From Phytomonas francai (lineage: Eukaryota > Euglenozoa > Kinetoplastea > Trypanosomatida > Trypanosomatidae), in NCBI GenBank assembly GCA_001766655.1, contig MJCC01000010.1:328589-392588 (forward strand): 64,000 nucleotides of DNA. Direction: 5' to 3'. The notes beneath the pieces were generated by a model. It was not told the DNA's origin and did not search any database. It was given only the letters and a program-made list of their open reading frames with translations. Position numbers and translations under genes: made by a program. Shown here in pieces: positions 1 to 9,400 of the stretch (the stretch's first letter is position 1; the number at the start of each line of letters is the position of its first letter).

Positions 1-630
1 ACTAGCGCGGGAGTGCGGAGCCATTCGGGGGTGCTGAGGCAGCTTGCCACATGGCTTAGAGGTTCCCTTAGGCGTTGATTTCCCTGAGGTACATTTTACA
101 GGCGCCGAAGACGGCCTCGGCTTCTTGCTCTTTACTTCAATGCGGCTTAGTTTAGCAATCCTTCTATCTCTCGAGTCCTCTCGGTCCCTTTTGTTTGGCT
201 TTGCTGGGGGGCGTGAGGTGCTGCTTGTTGGTGTTGGCTTCTTTAAAGTGGGACCTTTTGAAGGAGTTCGAACAGGATGAGATGATAGTTTCGCTCCCTT
301 TGGTGGCACCTTCTTTTTCGTTTTATTAACCTCTTGATATTTTTTTGTAGGCTTGAGCACAGCCGCCCTGGGTACAGTGGTTGGGGGCTTAGCCTTTCCC
401 GCTTTTTTTGAGGGCACTGGTGGTACTAATTTCTTTTTCTGTGGCATGCTTTTCTTCGTTTTTACAGTGGACGGCGACACCGCGGCGCGTTTCCCACTAC
501 CTTTATTACCAAATGGAGGAAGTGATTTTGGCTTCCCTTGGGTCTTTTTAATGCATGCAACAGGCTTAGAAACGGACTTATTTGAATCATGACTTTTTTT
601 CCCCAACGGCAGAGTCTTCTTGGCAGTCAT
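1..630 (-). CDS. Lys/Pro-rich basic protein, C-terminus outside window
   Basis: The minus-strand frame is open from an ATG at 628-630 to the left edge, giving 210 codons without a stop, so the gene is cut by the window border and lacks its C-terminus here. A TAG lies in frame upstream of the ATG, so this is the first possible start. The product is extremely rich in Lys, Pro, Ser and Thr, with repeated K-rich clusters and almost no hydrophobic core, resembling histone H1-like or nucleolar/chromatin-associated disordered proteins. A basic cluster near residue 150 (KPNKRDREDSRDRR) could act as a nuclear localisation signal. No conserved domain is recognisable. The 5' region holds a polypyrimidine tract (transcript sense) at 804-827 followed by an AG at 799-800, a plausible spliced-leader acceptor giving a leader of about 170 nt. 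The coding call is firm; the function is inference from composition only. Confidence 0.75.
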   Translation of the reverse strand, partial: MTAKKTLPLGKKSHDSNKSVSKPVACIKKTQGKPKSLPPFGNKGSGKRAAVSPSTVKTKKSMPQKKKLVPPVPSKKAGKAKPPTTVPRAAVLKPTKKYQEVNKTKKKVPPKGAKLSSHPVRTPSKGPTLKKPTPTSSTSRPPAKPNKRDREDSRDRRIAKLSRIEVKSKKPRPSSAPVKCTSGKSTPKGTSKPCGKLPQHPRMAPHSRAS

Positions 631-2396
631 TGGCTTTCGTTCTCTCCCTCTATAGTTCTATCTATATATCCATATATATTAGAAAATGTTTGGATAGATC
701 GAGGTATTTTCGACAACCTCTAGATGCCTTGAACGGGAAAAAAACACAAGTTTCTTTACCTAATGGTTCTAGTTGTAGGGAAGAAAAACTAAACGGACTA
801 TATAAGGAAAAGAGAAAAGTGGTGAGGCAATAAAATAGTTTTTTTTCGTATCAAAAGATTATTTTATAGCGTATAATCTTAACCAAGCGCGTGAGCTGCA
901 TTTGTTCAGGAAGATAGAAAGTTTTAAAGATCAAATATATGACAACCATGGCCCAGGATCTACTTTATTTTAGGTTTTGATCACTTTTTTTTGCATTTAC
1001 ACAGAATAAAGAGGGTCAAAAAATACAAACTTCGAGTTATCTATAAAATGCTCCCACTTAGATAAAAGATACATAAATACTCAAAAAAAAGTGTGAGAAT
1101 GGTACACCAACAATCACCTAAAAAGAAGAAAACCCTTTCAAAAATGAGAATGAAAAGATTGCAGACGGAAGGCCTCCGGAGCTATGGTGCTTTAATATCT
1201 TTTCTATTATTTAGATGCTTACTCTAAAAGCATTTTATTCGCACCCTCAAGACAAAAATATAAAAGGTAAACTGCCAAGTACATGCAATCAAATTTGACC
1301 TCTCAATGTGAAAGTTGAAAAAACGGAGAAAAGGACATGGTTTCATATTCTAAAACTCTAATTATGCAATAAATGATTTAGAAGGCCACACAAATATCGT
1401 TTTATTAGCGAAGTTCTTGAATTTAAAAACTAGAACTGGTTGTGTATAAACAAATTTACAAACGCCCGCGTATACATATGTTTTTATTGCACAAAATATA
1501 TCTTCCGCATTATTTAAGATCCAAGTAAAGCGTTACCTTCAAACATCTACTGATTCTTCATTGTAATAAAGGCAAGCTTTCCTTTTGGTATATAAATATA
1601 TATAACAAACAAATTAATTTAAAGGACTACTTTGTCCAACAATAATAATACCAACAACAAAGGCTTTGAACAAGGATTTTTTCATCTCCAATTTATCTCA
1701 ATAACATGAGGCTAACTTTTCTATGACAGGTTAGTAATTACAGTATCCTTACCTCATATTTCTTCAGATCTTCATTCCTTTTCCCATGCCGTATGTACTT
1801 GTTTTTTTTCTAGCCTTTACTTTTGCTGCAGATTACCAACACTTAGGGGTCTAAAACTTAGGGTAGACTCAGCGAAAAAAAGAAAGTATACCATATATAT
1901 GTGTATATGCATGTATATGTATACATACCGACAAGACAACGTGCTTCTAAGGGGGGGGGGGGGGGGAAGTGTAAACAAAAAAAAGTTACTCTATGCTTTG
2001 ACTGCAGTTCCGTGCAGAACACAGAAAACTACATGTCATATAATTAGTGTGCATGAGGGTTTAGGAGAAGTGCTCCTTAGCCAGTAGGATGTACTATTCT
2101 GATCGTGCATTTTCAAACAGGTTAGACTTGAGAAGGTTTATTCACACCACAGATAAACACTCTACCAGGGGGATTATTGACTCTATTTTTGGACCCTGGA
2201 GATGGCTTATCCGTTCCTCCGCGAGAAATACATATACATACGGGTAAGCTACCGAAATACTTAGACTTCTCTTATCCTCCTTTGATGGATGGCGGACCTC
2301 AAAATTATAATCCCTAGATAAAGGATTTCTAGCAACGGCCTCTTATTGGGTGTACGCTCCCTGTCTTGCTACTCCATTTGCATGCGCTATCTTTAC
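631..2396. other. AT-rich intercistronic spacer, no gene seen
   Basis: The spacer is about 1.77 kb between PIF1-like gene A and the Lys/Pro-rich gene. It contains a 16-base G run at 1951-1966 (poly-C on the transcribed strand), a short TA/GTA-rich patch just before it, and many A and T homopolymers. A plus-strand ATG frame at 1099-1227 would encode 42 residues with a Lys-rich start, but nothing supports it as a gene. No tRNA-like box B or conserved ncRNA was recognised. Confidence 0.6.
799..827 (-). promoter_or_regulatory. Predicted trans-splicing acceptor for the Lys/Pro-rich gene
   Basis: Read on the minus strand, a C/T-rich tract (complement of 804-827) is followed by the first AG at 800-799, about 170 nt ahead of the ATG at 630. 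This is the polypyrimidine-AG arrangement expected for spliced-leader addition in kinetoplastids. It is a pattern call only, without transcript evidence. Confidence 0.4.
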
Positions 2397-5300
2397 TCAA
2401 AACGAGAACTCATTGACAGACAAATCGACTTCAGCGCCTTTGCTAGCGGGTTCCCCACCCCACCCGTTGGTCTTGGTAGATCCTTGGGCCACCGAGGCCA
2501 CTATGCCTTCGCTAGCCGCGAGTGCTGGAGGGGGGGAGGCGGGCCCTCCCCCTACCACTGCGGTGGCCTTTGCCTTCCGCCTCGACGCGCTCAGCTTGGT
2601 GGCGCGCTCGACACATCGGATCAACTTCCGCATCCGCCGCGCTACGATGACCGAGCGCTCGACCGACGCGAGGTGGTCGTCCTCCGGGGCCGGTTCGCGG
2701 CCAAGCCCGGGGAGGGGCCGGCCCGCCCCCCTGCCGTTGGCGCGCATCGTGTCCTGCAGAAGCCCGCGCAGGGAGGCGCCGCGGCGGCGGAGGTGGAAAA
2801 TCGTGTCGTTGCACCGCTTCCACGACGAGACGGGGTATCGCTGGAGCTCCTCCGGGGTGAGCGCCTCGGCGGTCTTCAGGTTTCGATCAAAGTTGACGCA
2901 GTCCTGGTTCGCCACCACCATGTTCGGCCGAAAACTCGAGAAGCTCAGCTGGTCCGGGTTCCGCACGCGGCTCATGGCGACGTAGAGGAGGTGCGCGCAG
3001 GGCCACATCCGCGAGAGCTCGAGGTGGACCCGCCCGACGAGCGTCAGGCCCTGCACCTTGTGCACCGTAAAGGCGTAGGCGAGCGTGAGCGGCAGCGCGA
3101 CGAGCGAGAGGCCGTAGTAGTTCGTCGCGGGGGTCCCGCCGACGTGGAACTCCCACGGCGGCACCGCCACCGTCTCCCCGCTGTGGAACTTCACGACCGG
3201 GACGAGCGGGATGGGCATGCCGCACTCCGTCACACAAAAGACGCGGTAGCGCTCGATGCAGGCCTCGATGTTCGCGTTCCGCAGGTACTCCGGGAAGTTC
3301 GCGAGCTTGCACTCGACCAGGTCGACGATGGTGCCGATGCTGCCGTTCACCAGGTTCGCGCTGATGTTCGACCGGAGCAGCACGCGACAGCCCTTTTTGA
3401 AGGTCAGCGGCTGCGCGATCGGGTGCTTCGCCATGAGCCGCTGCAGACACTCCTCGTTCTCGGGCGTGTGCAGGCCGTCCCCGTTCGGCACGATCTCGGT
3501 CACGGTGGCCCCAAGATTGAGGTCGTTGATGAGCCCGGCAACCTCCAGAAAGCGCTCGCGCATGGCCTCACGCCAGGCCACGCTCTCACTCGGCGGCAGC
3601 ACCACGCGCATTGCGTGGCCGTCCTCGTAGATGCGGTAGATGGACAGCAGGGAGGCCCGCGGAAAGTCAAGTGTCGCCTGCAGCAACGAGCGGACGTATT
3701 TGGCGAACAGCTCCTGGTCAAAGTTCTCCTTATTGGTGCGCAGTAAAAGCGTCACGGTGGCCTCGCACTTCAGAGAGGTGATGCCGGTCTCGGGTGTGAG
3801 GGTCAGCGGGTCGCCAGGGAGCCGCTCGAGCTCCCGCTCGTTCGCCACTTGAACCTCGCTGTTGGTAGGAAGTAGGTTGACGGCAGACTCCACCATGGTC
3901 CCAGGGGGGAGCTCTTGCACCATCTCCGTCAGATTGCTCGGGACGATGCCCAGACGCATCTGCTGTAAATTCTCGGCGAACTTTGGGAATGCGGATTGCC
4001 TCACCTGCGTCTCCAGGCGGAGCTTCACAAAATTGGTCTGGAAGATCTTAGAGTATATAACCGACTTCTCATGGATGCAGCCGAGCTGGAGAAAGTCTCC
4101 ACAAAGGATAATTTGTACCCCACCGAAGGGCAAATCGGGTGTTCCGGCCTCCTCACGCATCACACGATCGAAGTCCTCGAAGAGGCCCAGTGGGAACATG
4201 GAAACCTCGTCAATGATGATCACATCGTAGTCAAGGATATTCAAGCGACGCAGGAACTCGCCTTTCGATGAAACCCCCATGGTGTGGTGAAAGGTCGAGC
4301 CGCCAACATGGCAGCCCGCGACGCCGGTCGTGGCTGTCATCGCGACGCGCAGGTGATTCGCCCGCAGGCGCCGGTTCAGCGCGCGCAGAAGGACCGACTT
4401 GCCGGTGCCCGCACTTCCCCCGATGTACATGTGATGCCCTTTTAGGGCGATCCCGATCACGCGCTCCTGCTCGGCGTTGAGGTCGATCCCTTTGGTAAGA
4501 TCGTCGGATTCGTCGAGATAGTCTAGCATCGGTTTCCCGTCCACGTTGTTCCCCTCGTGCGAAGAGGAGGTCACGACCGAGGTGTACCTGCTCCGCATGA
4601 CGCTGTTCACCTTTATTTGGATCATCTGCCGGATCGCTTCGGCAGGATCGCTGATGGCGGGGTTCTTGAAGATCCCACCGAGAACGCGAGCTAACATGGT
4701 AGGCCACTTCGCCGGCAGTGTTGACGTCCCTATACGCACACGTTCTGCTAGTTTATTGATTTCCTCCGGTCTTTCAACGTAGATTTGGCGCTGCTCATTG
4801 ACGCCGAAGCCGATGTCCTTGAGGTAAACTATAGAGCTCGATGTCTCGCTCGTCATGCGACCCGTGAGCGCGTTATACACGAGGGTAGTTTGCTGAAAGC
4901 TGCGAGGGGCGCGCTCGTCCGATGGCAATTCGGAGAAGAAGGACAGCTCATCGAGGTTTGCGTCAAAGTCATCGTTTGAATCCACCTTGCGCTCTTTCGA
5001 GGTCTTTGCTTGCTTTCCTTCCGGAGAGGCCTTCTGTGACCCTTTTTTTGTGGCCTTTAATTTCTTTTCAGTCGATTTGGGCAACGGTGGGGTAATTAGG
5101 GAAGGGGCTCGCGGATTCTCTGGAATTTCCGAAATATGCGCTAGACCGCTGACTCCGTGGGGCTCAGGACCAATGACATTTGGTTTCTTTTGCGGTCTTC
5201 CGCGCCGCGCCGCGGTCTTTGGGGGGTTTTCCCCTACAGCAGCACTCTTCGTCGAGGCAAAGCGGCAAGAAGAGGCCAAAGCGGGGCGGCAAATGCTAAC

Positions 5301-5456
5301 AGGAAAGCCTACTTCAGATCTAGTTCTCGTCCTGTAAAACAAGGAAACCACTAGTGGTGATAATTTGGTTGCAAAACAAGGATTATTTGCCAACAGCAAA
5401 GTGTTGAAACAGCCCCTCGCTTGACATGTGGAACTACTACACAAACGACGAAGCAT
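2397..5456 (-). CDS. PIF1-family DNA helicase A, probably mitochondrial
   Basis: This is a 1019-aa superfamily 1B helicase of the PIF1 family, which unwinds DNA 5'-3' and acts on replication intermediates and structured DNA. Walker A (GGSAGTGKS) lies near residue 349 and Walker B (IIIDEVSM) near 412. Motifs V (HKVQGLTL) and VI (YVAMSRVR) fall at about 790-835. The N-terminus starts MLRRLCSSS and is rich in Arg, Ser and Cys with no early acids, consistent with a mitochondrial presequence. Residues 75-190 are Lys/Pro-rich and probably disordered. The start is the ATG at 5454-5456. The next gene upstream (6488-10585) is a second PIF1-like helicase, and bases 2943-3142 are identical to 6737-6936 in it. 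The 3' third of the gene is far more GC-rich than the rest. Kinetoplastids carry an expanded set of PIF1 paralogues, several of them in the kinetoplast; which one this is cannot be decided from sequence alone. Confidence 0.92.
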   Translation of the reverse strand: MLRRLCSSSTCQARGCFNTLLLANNPCFATKLSPLVVSLFYRTRTRSEVGFPVSICRPALASSCRFASTKSAAVGENPPKTAARRGRPQKKPNVIGPEPHGVSGLAHISEIPENPRAPSLITPPLPKSTEKKLKATKKGSQKASPEGKQAKTSKERKVDSNDDFDANLDELSFFSELPSDERAPRSFQQTTLVYNALTGRMTSETSSSIVYLKDIGFGVNEQRQIYVERPEEINKLAERVRIGTSTLPAKWPTMLARVLGGIFKNPAISDPAEAIRQMIQIKVNSVMRSRYTSVVTSSSHEGNNVDGKPMLDYLDESDDLTKGIDLNAEQERVIGIALKGHHMYIGGSAGTGKSVLLRALNRRLRANHLRVAMTATTGVAGCHVGGSTFHHTMGVSSKGEFLRRLNILDYDVIIIDEVSMFPLGLFEDFDRVMREEAGTPDLPFGGVQIILCGDFLQLGCIHEKSVIYSKIFQTNFVKLRLETQVRQSAFPKFAENLQQMRLGIVPSNLTEMVQELPPGTMVESAVNLLPTNSEVQVANERELERLPGDPLTLTPETGITSLKCEATVTLLLRTNKENFDQELFAKYVRSLLQATLDFPRASLLSIYRIYEDGHAMRVVLPPSESVAWREAMRERFLEVAGLINDLNLGATVTEIVPNGDGLHTPENEECLQRLMAKHPIAQPLTFKKGCRVLLRSNISANLVNGSIGTIVDLVECKLANFPEYLRNANIEACIERYRVFCVTECGMPIPLVPVVKFHSGETVAVPPWEFHVGGTPATNYYGLSLVALPLTLAYAFTVHKVQGLTLVGRVHLELSRMWPCAHLLYVAMSRVRNPDQLSFSSFRPNMVVANQDCVNFDRNLKTAEALTPEELQRYPVSSWKRCNDTIFHLRRRGASLRGLLQDTMRANGRGAGRPLPGLGREPAPEDDHLASVERSVIVARRMRKLIRCVERATKLSASRRKAKATAVVGGGPASPPPALAASEGIVASVAQGSTKTNGWGGEPASKGAEVDLSVNEFSF
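2943..3142 (-). repeat. 200-bp tract identical to 6737-6936 (copy A)
   Basis: All 200 bases match copy B at 6737-6936 in the neighbouring PIF1-like gene, in the same orientation and same reading frame. The tract encodes the stretch from GGTPATNYYG to RNPDQLS, covering helicase motifs V and VI. Both flanks diverge immediately at the protein level. Identity at synonymous positions points to recent gene conversion. Confidence 0.95.
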
Positions 5457-6487
5457 TCGCGTAGTATGTTCTCTATTGGTTTTCCCACACTATACTATCG
5501 TGTTTTCTGTCGAGATTCGTTTGCGACTAGGAATTAGGAAAGTACTGATTTAAATACTCTTTGAAAAAAGAACAATCTCTAGGCTGTTGTATGGTAGCAA
5601 ATGCTTAAAAGCAAGGTACAAACACAGTACTAAAAAAAAAAAAAAAGAATTGGGTAATGCTTCTATGATCAGTGATGGAACTCTTGATCTCTATTTATTC
5701 TCCCCTTGCGTGTCTCCTCTTCCTGTTACGTGATGTTTTACGGCGCGTGGAAAATAAGAGAATAGAGATGGCGGTATATTAAAGAAAAAAAAAGTCTAGA
5801 AAAAAATCGCACGCCGTTTGATTCACTTTTTAGAAAAAGCTGTGTAAGACGATATGTAGAAAGATATAGACCTTTAGAAAACGGGAAAAACAGTGTGTGG
5901 AAAATAAGAAATCTAAAATCTACTTTATTTTCTTTTTTTTAAGGGAGGGAGGGGGGCGAGGGGGCTTGCTGTCTAAATATAGACAGACAAGCAAAGCCCT
6001 GCAAAGTGTTTTATTGGTAAAACAACTACATATTATATATATAGAGAAAGAGAGAGAGAGAGATGATAAAATAAGTTGGGAAAAAAAGAGGAATTTTTTT
6101 CGTGTCGGTGTGATGGACTGGCATGGTAAAAGAATTTCGATTCATGATGTCATCCACCATACACAATGTTACGTGGTGCTGTATTGTATGACATTCATTG
6201 TAAATCTAATCACATCTTTATGCATATTCAGTTATTATCTACTATATTGAGGTAGGTGATACTCACCACCTTTTCCGAGTGTACCGATAAACTTACACAT
6301 CCTGAGCAGAATCGACCCAGGGTAATATCCTGCACGCGGAGCGGCGCTTCTCCAATGTAGACGGACTCCTTCTCGTGTCCGATGTCTTTGATGGCACTTG
6401 CGAAAGACCCCCCCCCTCCTCTTCCGATTTTTTTTCCGGTCATCCCATACGGATGCCTGCTGTTCATGCAGGGGGGGGGAGGGGGGA
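5457..6487. other. Intercistronic spacer between the two PIF1-like genes
   Basis: The spacer is about 1.0 kb and AT-rich, with A runs. It carries a purine tract at 5941-5964 (C/T-rich on the transcript, a candidate polypyrimidine tract for helicase A), a GA repeat near 6045-6062, a C-rich run near 6408-6420 and a G9-A-G6 run at 6471-6486 that starts directly after the helicase B stop codon on the transcript. No coding region was recognised on either strand. Confidence 0.6.
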
Positions 6488-9400
6488 CTAGAGGAGCTCG
6501 GACAGAATCTTCTCGGCCTCCCGATCGATCCGCGCGCGTTCGCGCCGGCGGCGCCTCTGGCGGCGGTGGGCGAGCTCAGCCCTTCGGCGCGCGGCCGCGC
6601 GGCGGGCGGGGGCGCGAAACCAGGTGGCCTGCACAAACTCCGCCCGCGGCCGCACCCCCCGCACCCCCGGCAGGCCGTCGTCGAAGACGAGGCAGGCCGC
6701 GCTCGCGCGGACGAGGCCGTCGTGGAAGCCGGCGAGGCTCAGCTGGTCCGGGTTCCGCACGCGGCTCATGGCGACGTAGAGGAGGTGCGCGCAGGGCCAC
6801 ATCCGCGAGAGCTCGAGGTGGACCCGCCCGACGAGCGTCAGGCCCTGCACCTTGTGCACCGTAAAGGCGTAGGCGAGCGTGAGCGGCAGCGCGACGAGCG
6901 AGAGGCCGTAGTAGTTCGTCGCGGGGGTCCCGCCGAGGCGGTGCGGCGTGGGCGGGATCAGCACCACCCGGCCGTCCCCGAAGTCGACCTCCGGCAGCAG
7001 CGGGACGCCGAAGCCGCGCTCGAAGCGGAGGAAGTCGATGTAGCCCCGGACCACGTCCTCGCGCTTCGCGCTCGCGGTGAGCCGCGGCGGGAGCTCGTCC
7101 GGGCGGAGCTCGCGGAAGCCCACGACGGTGCCCAGGCTGCCGTTCACCAGGCCAGGCGCGAGGTTCGCCCGCAGCATCACCCGCGCCCCGATTTTGAGCG
7201 GCAGCGGCGCGTTCACCGGCGAGTGCGCGGCGTATTGCTCCAAAATGTACTCATCCGCCTCCGTGTGAAGACCCTCCGCGCTCGGGATGATCTCGCGCAC
7301 CCGCACCCCGAGATCGGCGACCGCAGTCGAGGAAAGATAGTCGGTGAGACCCTCCATGTGAGCTAGTAAGCCATCCGTACCGTCAAATCCGTGCGGAATG
7401 CGCACCCGAAGCACCAGGGCGTCGGCGAAGAGAAGGTAAAGCACAATGTTCTGCTGCTCTAGCATCCGTGTCCACCAGCAATCCCACTCCTTCACCTTTT
7501 CAAAAAAGGTCCCAATGTACAGCTCTATCTCAAGCGCGATCTTCTTCAGATTCAGCTTTCCCTGGCTCCCCACGTGGAGGAGATAGGTCGGGCTCCAGGC
7601 GCCGGACAGAGAAGGGCTCAGCACCTGCGCGTTGAACTCGACCACCTCACCTGGAAGCTTCGCCAGTTCCTGCAGGTTTGTCTCCTGAACTTGCTTGTTC
7701 GTCGGAAATAAATTGACGGCATCTTCAACATAATGTCCTGAGGGAGGACTGACATGCGAAGCATCCGTATTTTGAGTTGGTGCCGCGCAGCCAAGCTTAT
7801 CAGCGCAACTTGGAGAGGTTATCGGAGCCTGAAGATTCTCTTTTCCAACCTCATGGCTCCCAACAACTGCCGCACTAAGGAGGTTCGTTTTCGCTTCAAG
7901 TGGGACGATATCGCTCCCGATGGGTGGAGTAGACTGCGGCGGGATCTCCTCGGGCTGTGTAGAGGTGGTGCCCATCGCGATCGCTTGCAGTTGTGCGCGC
8001 TGCCGCCGCCTGAGCTGCTCCATCTGGTGCGCTTCCTTGGCATCTCGTTTTGTGCAAAGGAATTGGACAGTGTTCTCCAATCCATGAGGCACACGGCCAC
8101 GTCGCAGGACTTGAAGCTGCAGCGCAAAAAGCGGATTCTCACTCTGCCGGATCACTTGCATAAGCTTGAGCATTGCAAAATTGGAACGAAACACCGGTGA
8201 GTGTATGATGGGCTCGGCGGCAATCGCACCCAACTGCATAAAGTCTCCGCACAAGATCATCTGAACCCCACCAAAGGGCAGATTCACGCCATTGGATCGT
8301 CGTAGCTGCCACTCCAAGGTCTCAAAAAGCTCCCGTGGGAGCATGGATACCTCGTCGATGATGATCACATCGTAGGCTTTTAACTCCTCCCGTCGTGTAA
8401 AGTCGCCGTACATGTTGATGCCGAAGCAGTGGTGCAGAGTGCAGCCTCCGATATGGCTGCTCGCGACGCCTGTGGTGGCGGTCACGGCCACGCGCAGTCC
8501 CTCCTGCCGTAGCGTATGCTTTAAAACGTGCAATAAAGACGATTTCCCGGTGCCGGCGCCACCCCCAATATACGTATGGTAGCCTTGTAGAACGAAGCGA
8601 ATGACCTCCTGCTGCTCCTCGTTAAGATCCTCCATCGTCAAGAGCCTTTTGTCGCCCTTCCAACGCATCGCGTCGGCGCGCGCAGCGGCCTGCGGAGGAA
8701 GAAGTTGTCCTGCCAATTCCTTTCCCACACCTTCGCTGGAGGTAGGCACCACCACCCCGGTGTTTTGGCGGTCGTACAGGCGCTGGTACTGCGCTCGTAG
8801 CAAGTCCTCGACCTTCGCCGCCGGATCCTCGATGTGTTTGTCGAGCATAATATATTTCAGCTGCGCGTAAAGAACCCCACGAGACCAGGTTTTCGGCCAT
8901 GAAAGACGGTTTTGCCGCATCGCCGTCGCCATCTCACGCAACGCGGCGGCGTCCTTCACCACTAATTCATGTGTTGTGTCGTCTACGGCGATTCCGAAAA
9001 GCGAAAGCGCGCGAACGGAGGTCGAGGCTTGCTTCACAACACGGCGGGTGAAGACGTTGAAAACTAAAGACTTTTGATCGCTTTTTACTGCATGATCGGG
9101 GTGTGCCGATAACTCGTCAATCACCTCGGCGTCATCGTCGAAGAGGCCGTCTTGGGATTCCTCTACAGACCCCACTCCTTGTCTGTGCGTGTGGTCCTCT
9201 AAAGCATCCAGAACTTCGTCCTGGATCGCTTTATTGTATTGCAAAGGTGCATTAGAACCCCCCTCCACGGGCTCTGCAATCCCCAGCGAGGGTCTGTTTA
9301 GGCTGTCGTTGGTGTCAGCTTCCTTGTTCGCCTCGGATGGCAAGATGACAGTTGAGGAACCAACGTACGAGGGAGAATGGAGTTCTTTTGCTGTCAAAGG

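Noticed and set aside
1099..1227. 42-codon plus-strand frame with Lys-rich start
   Set aside because: Too short, antisense to the polycistron, and without recognisable similarity.
2346..3746. 466-codon plus-strand open frame
   Set aside because: Antisense shadow of the GC-rich 3' end of PIF1-like helicase A; the opposite strand carries clear helicase motifs.
6398..7366. 322-codon plus-strand open frame sharing sequence with the one at 2346-3746
   Set aside because: Antisense shadow of helicase B. The shared peptide arises from the 200-bp identical tract, not from a real protein family.
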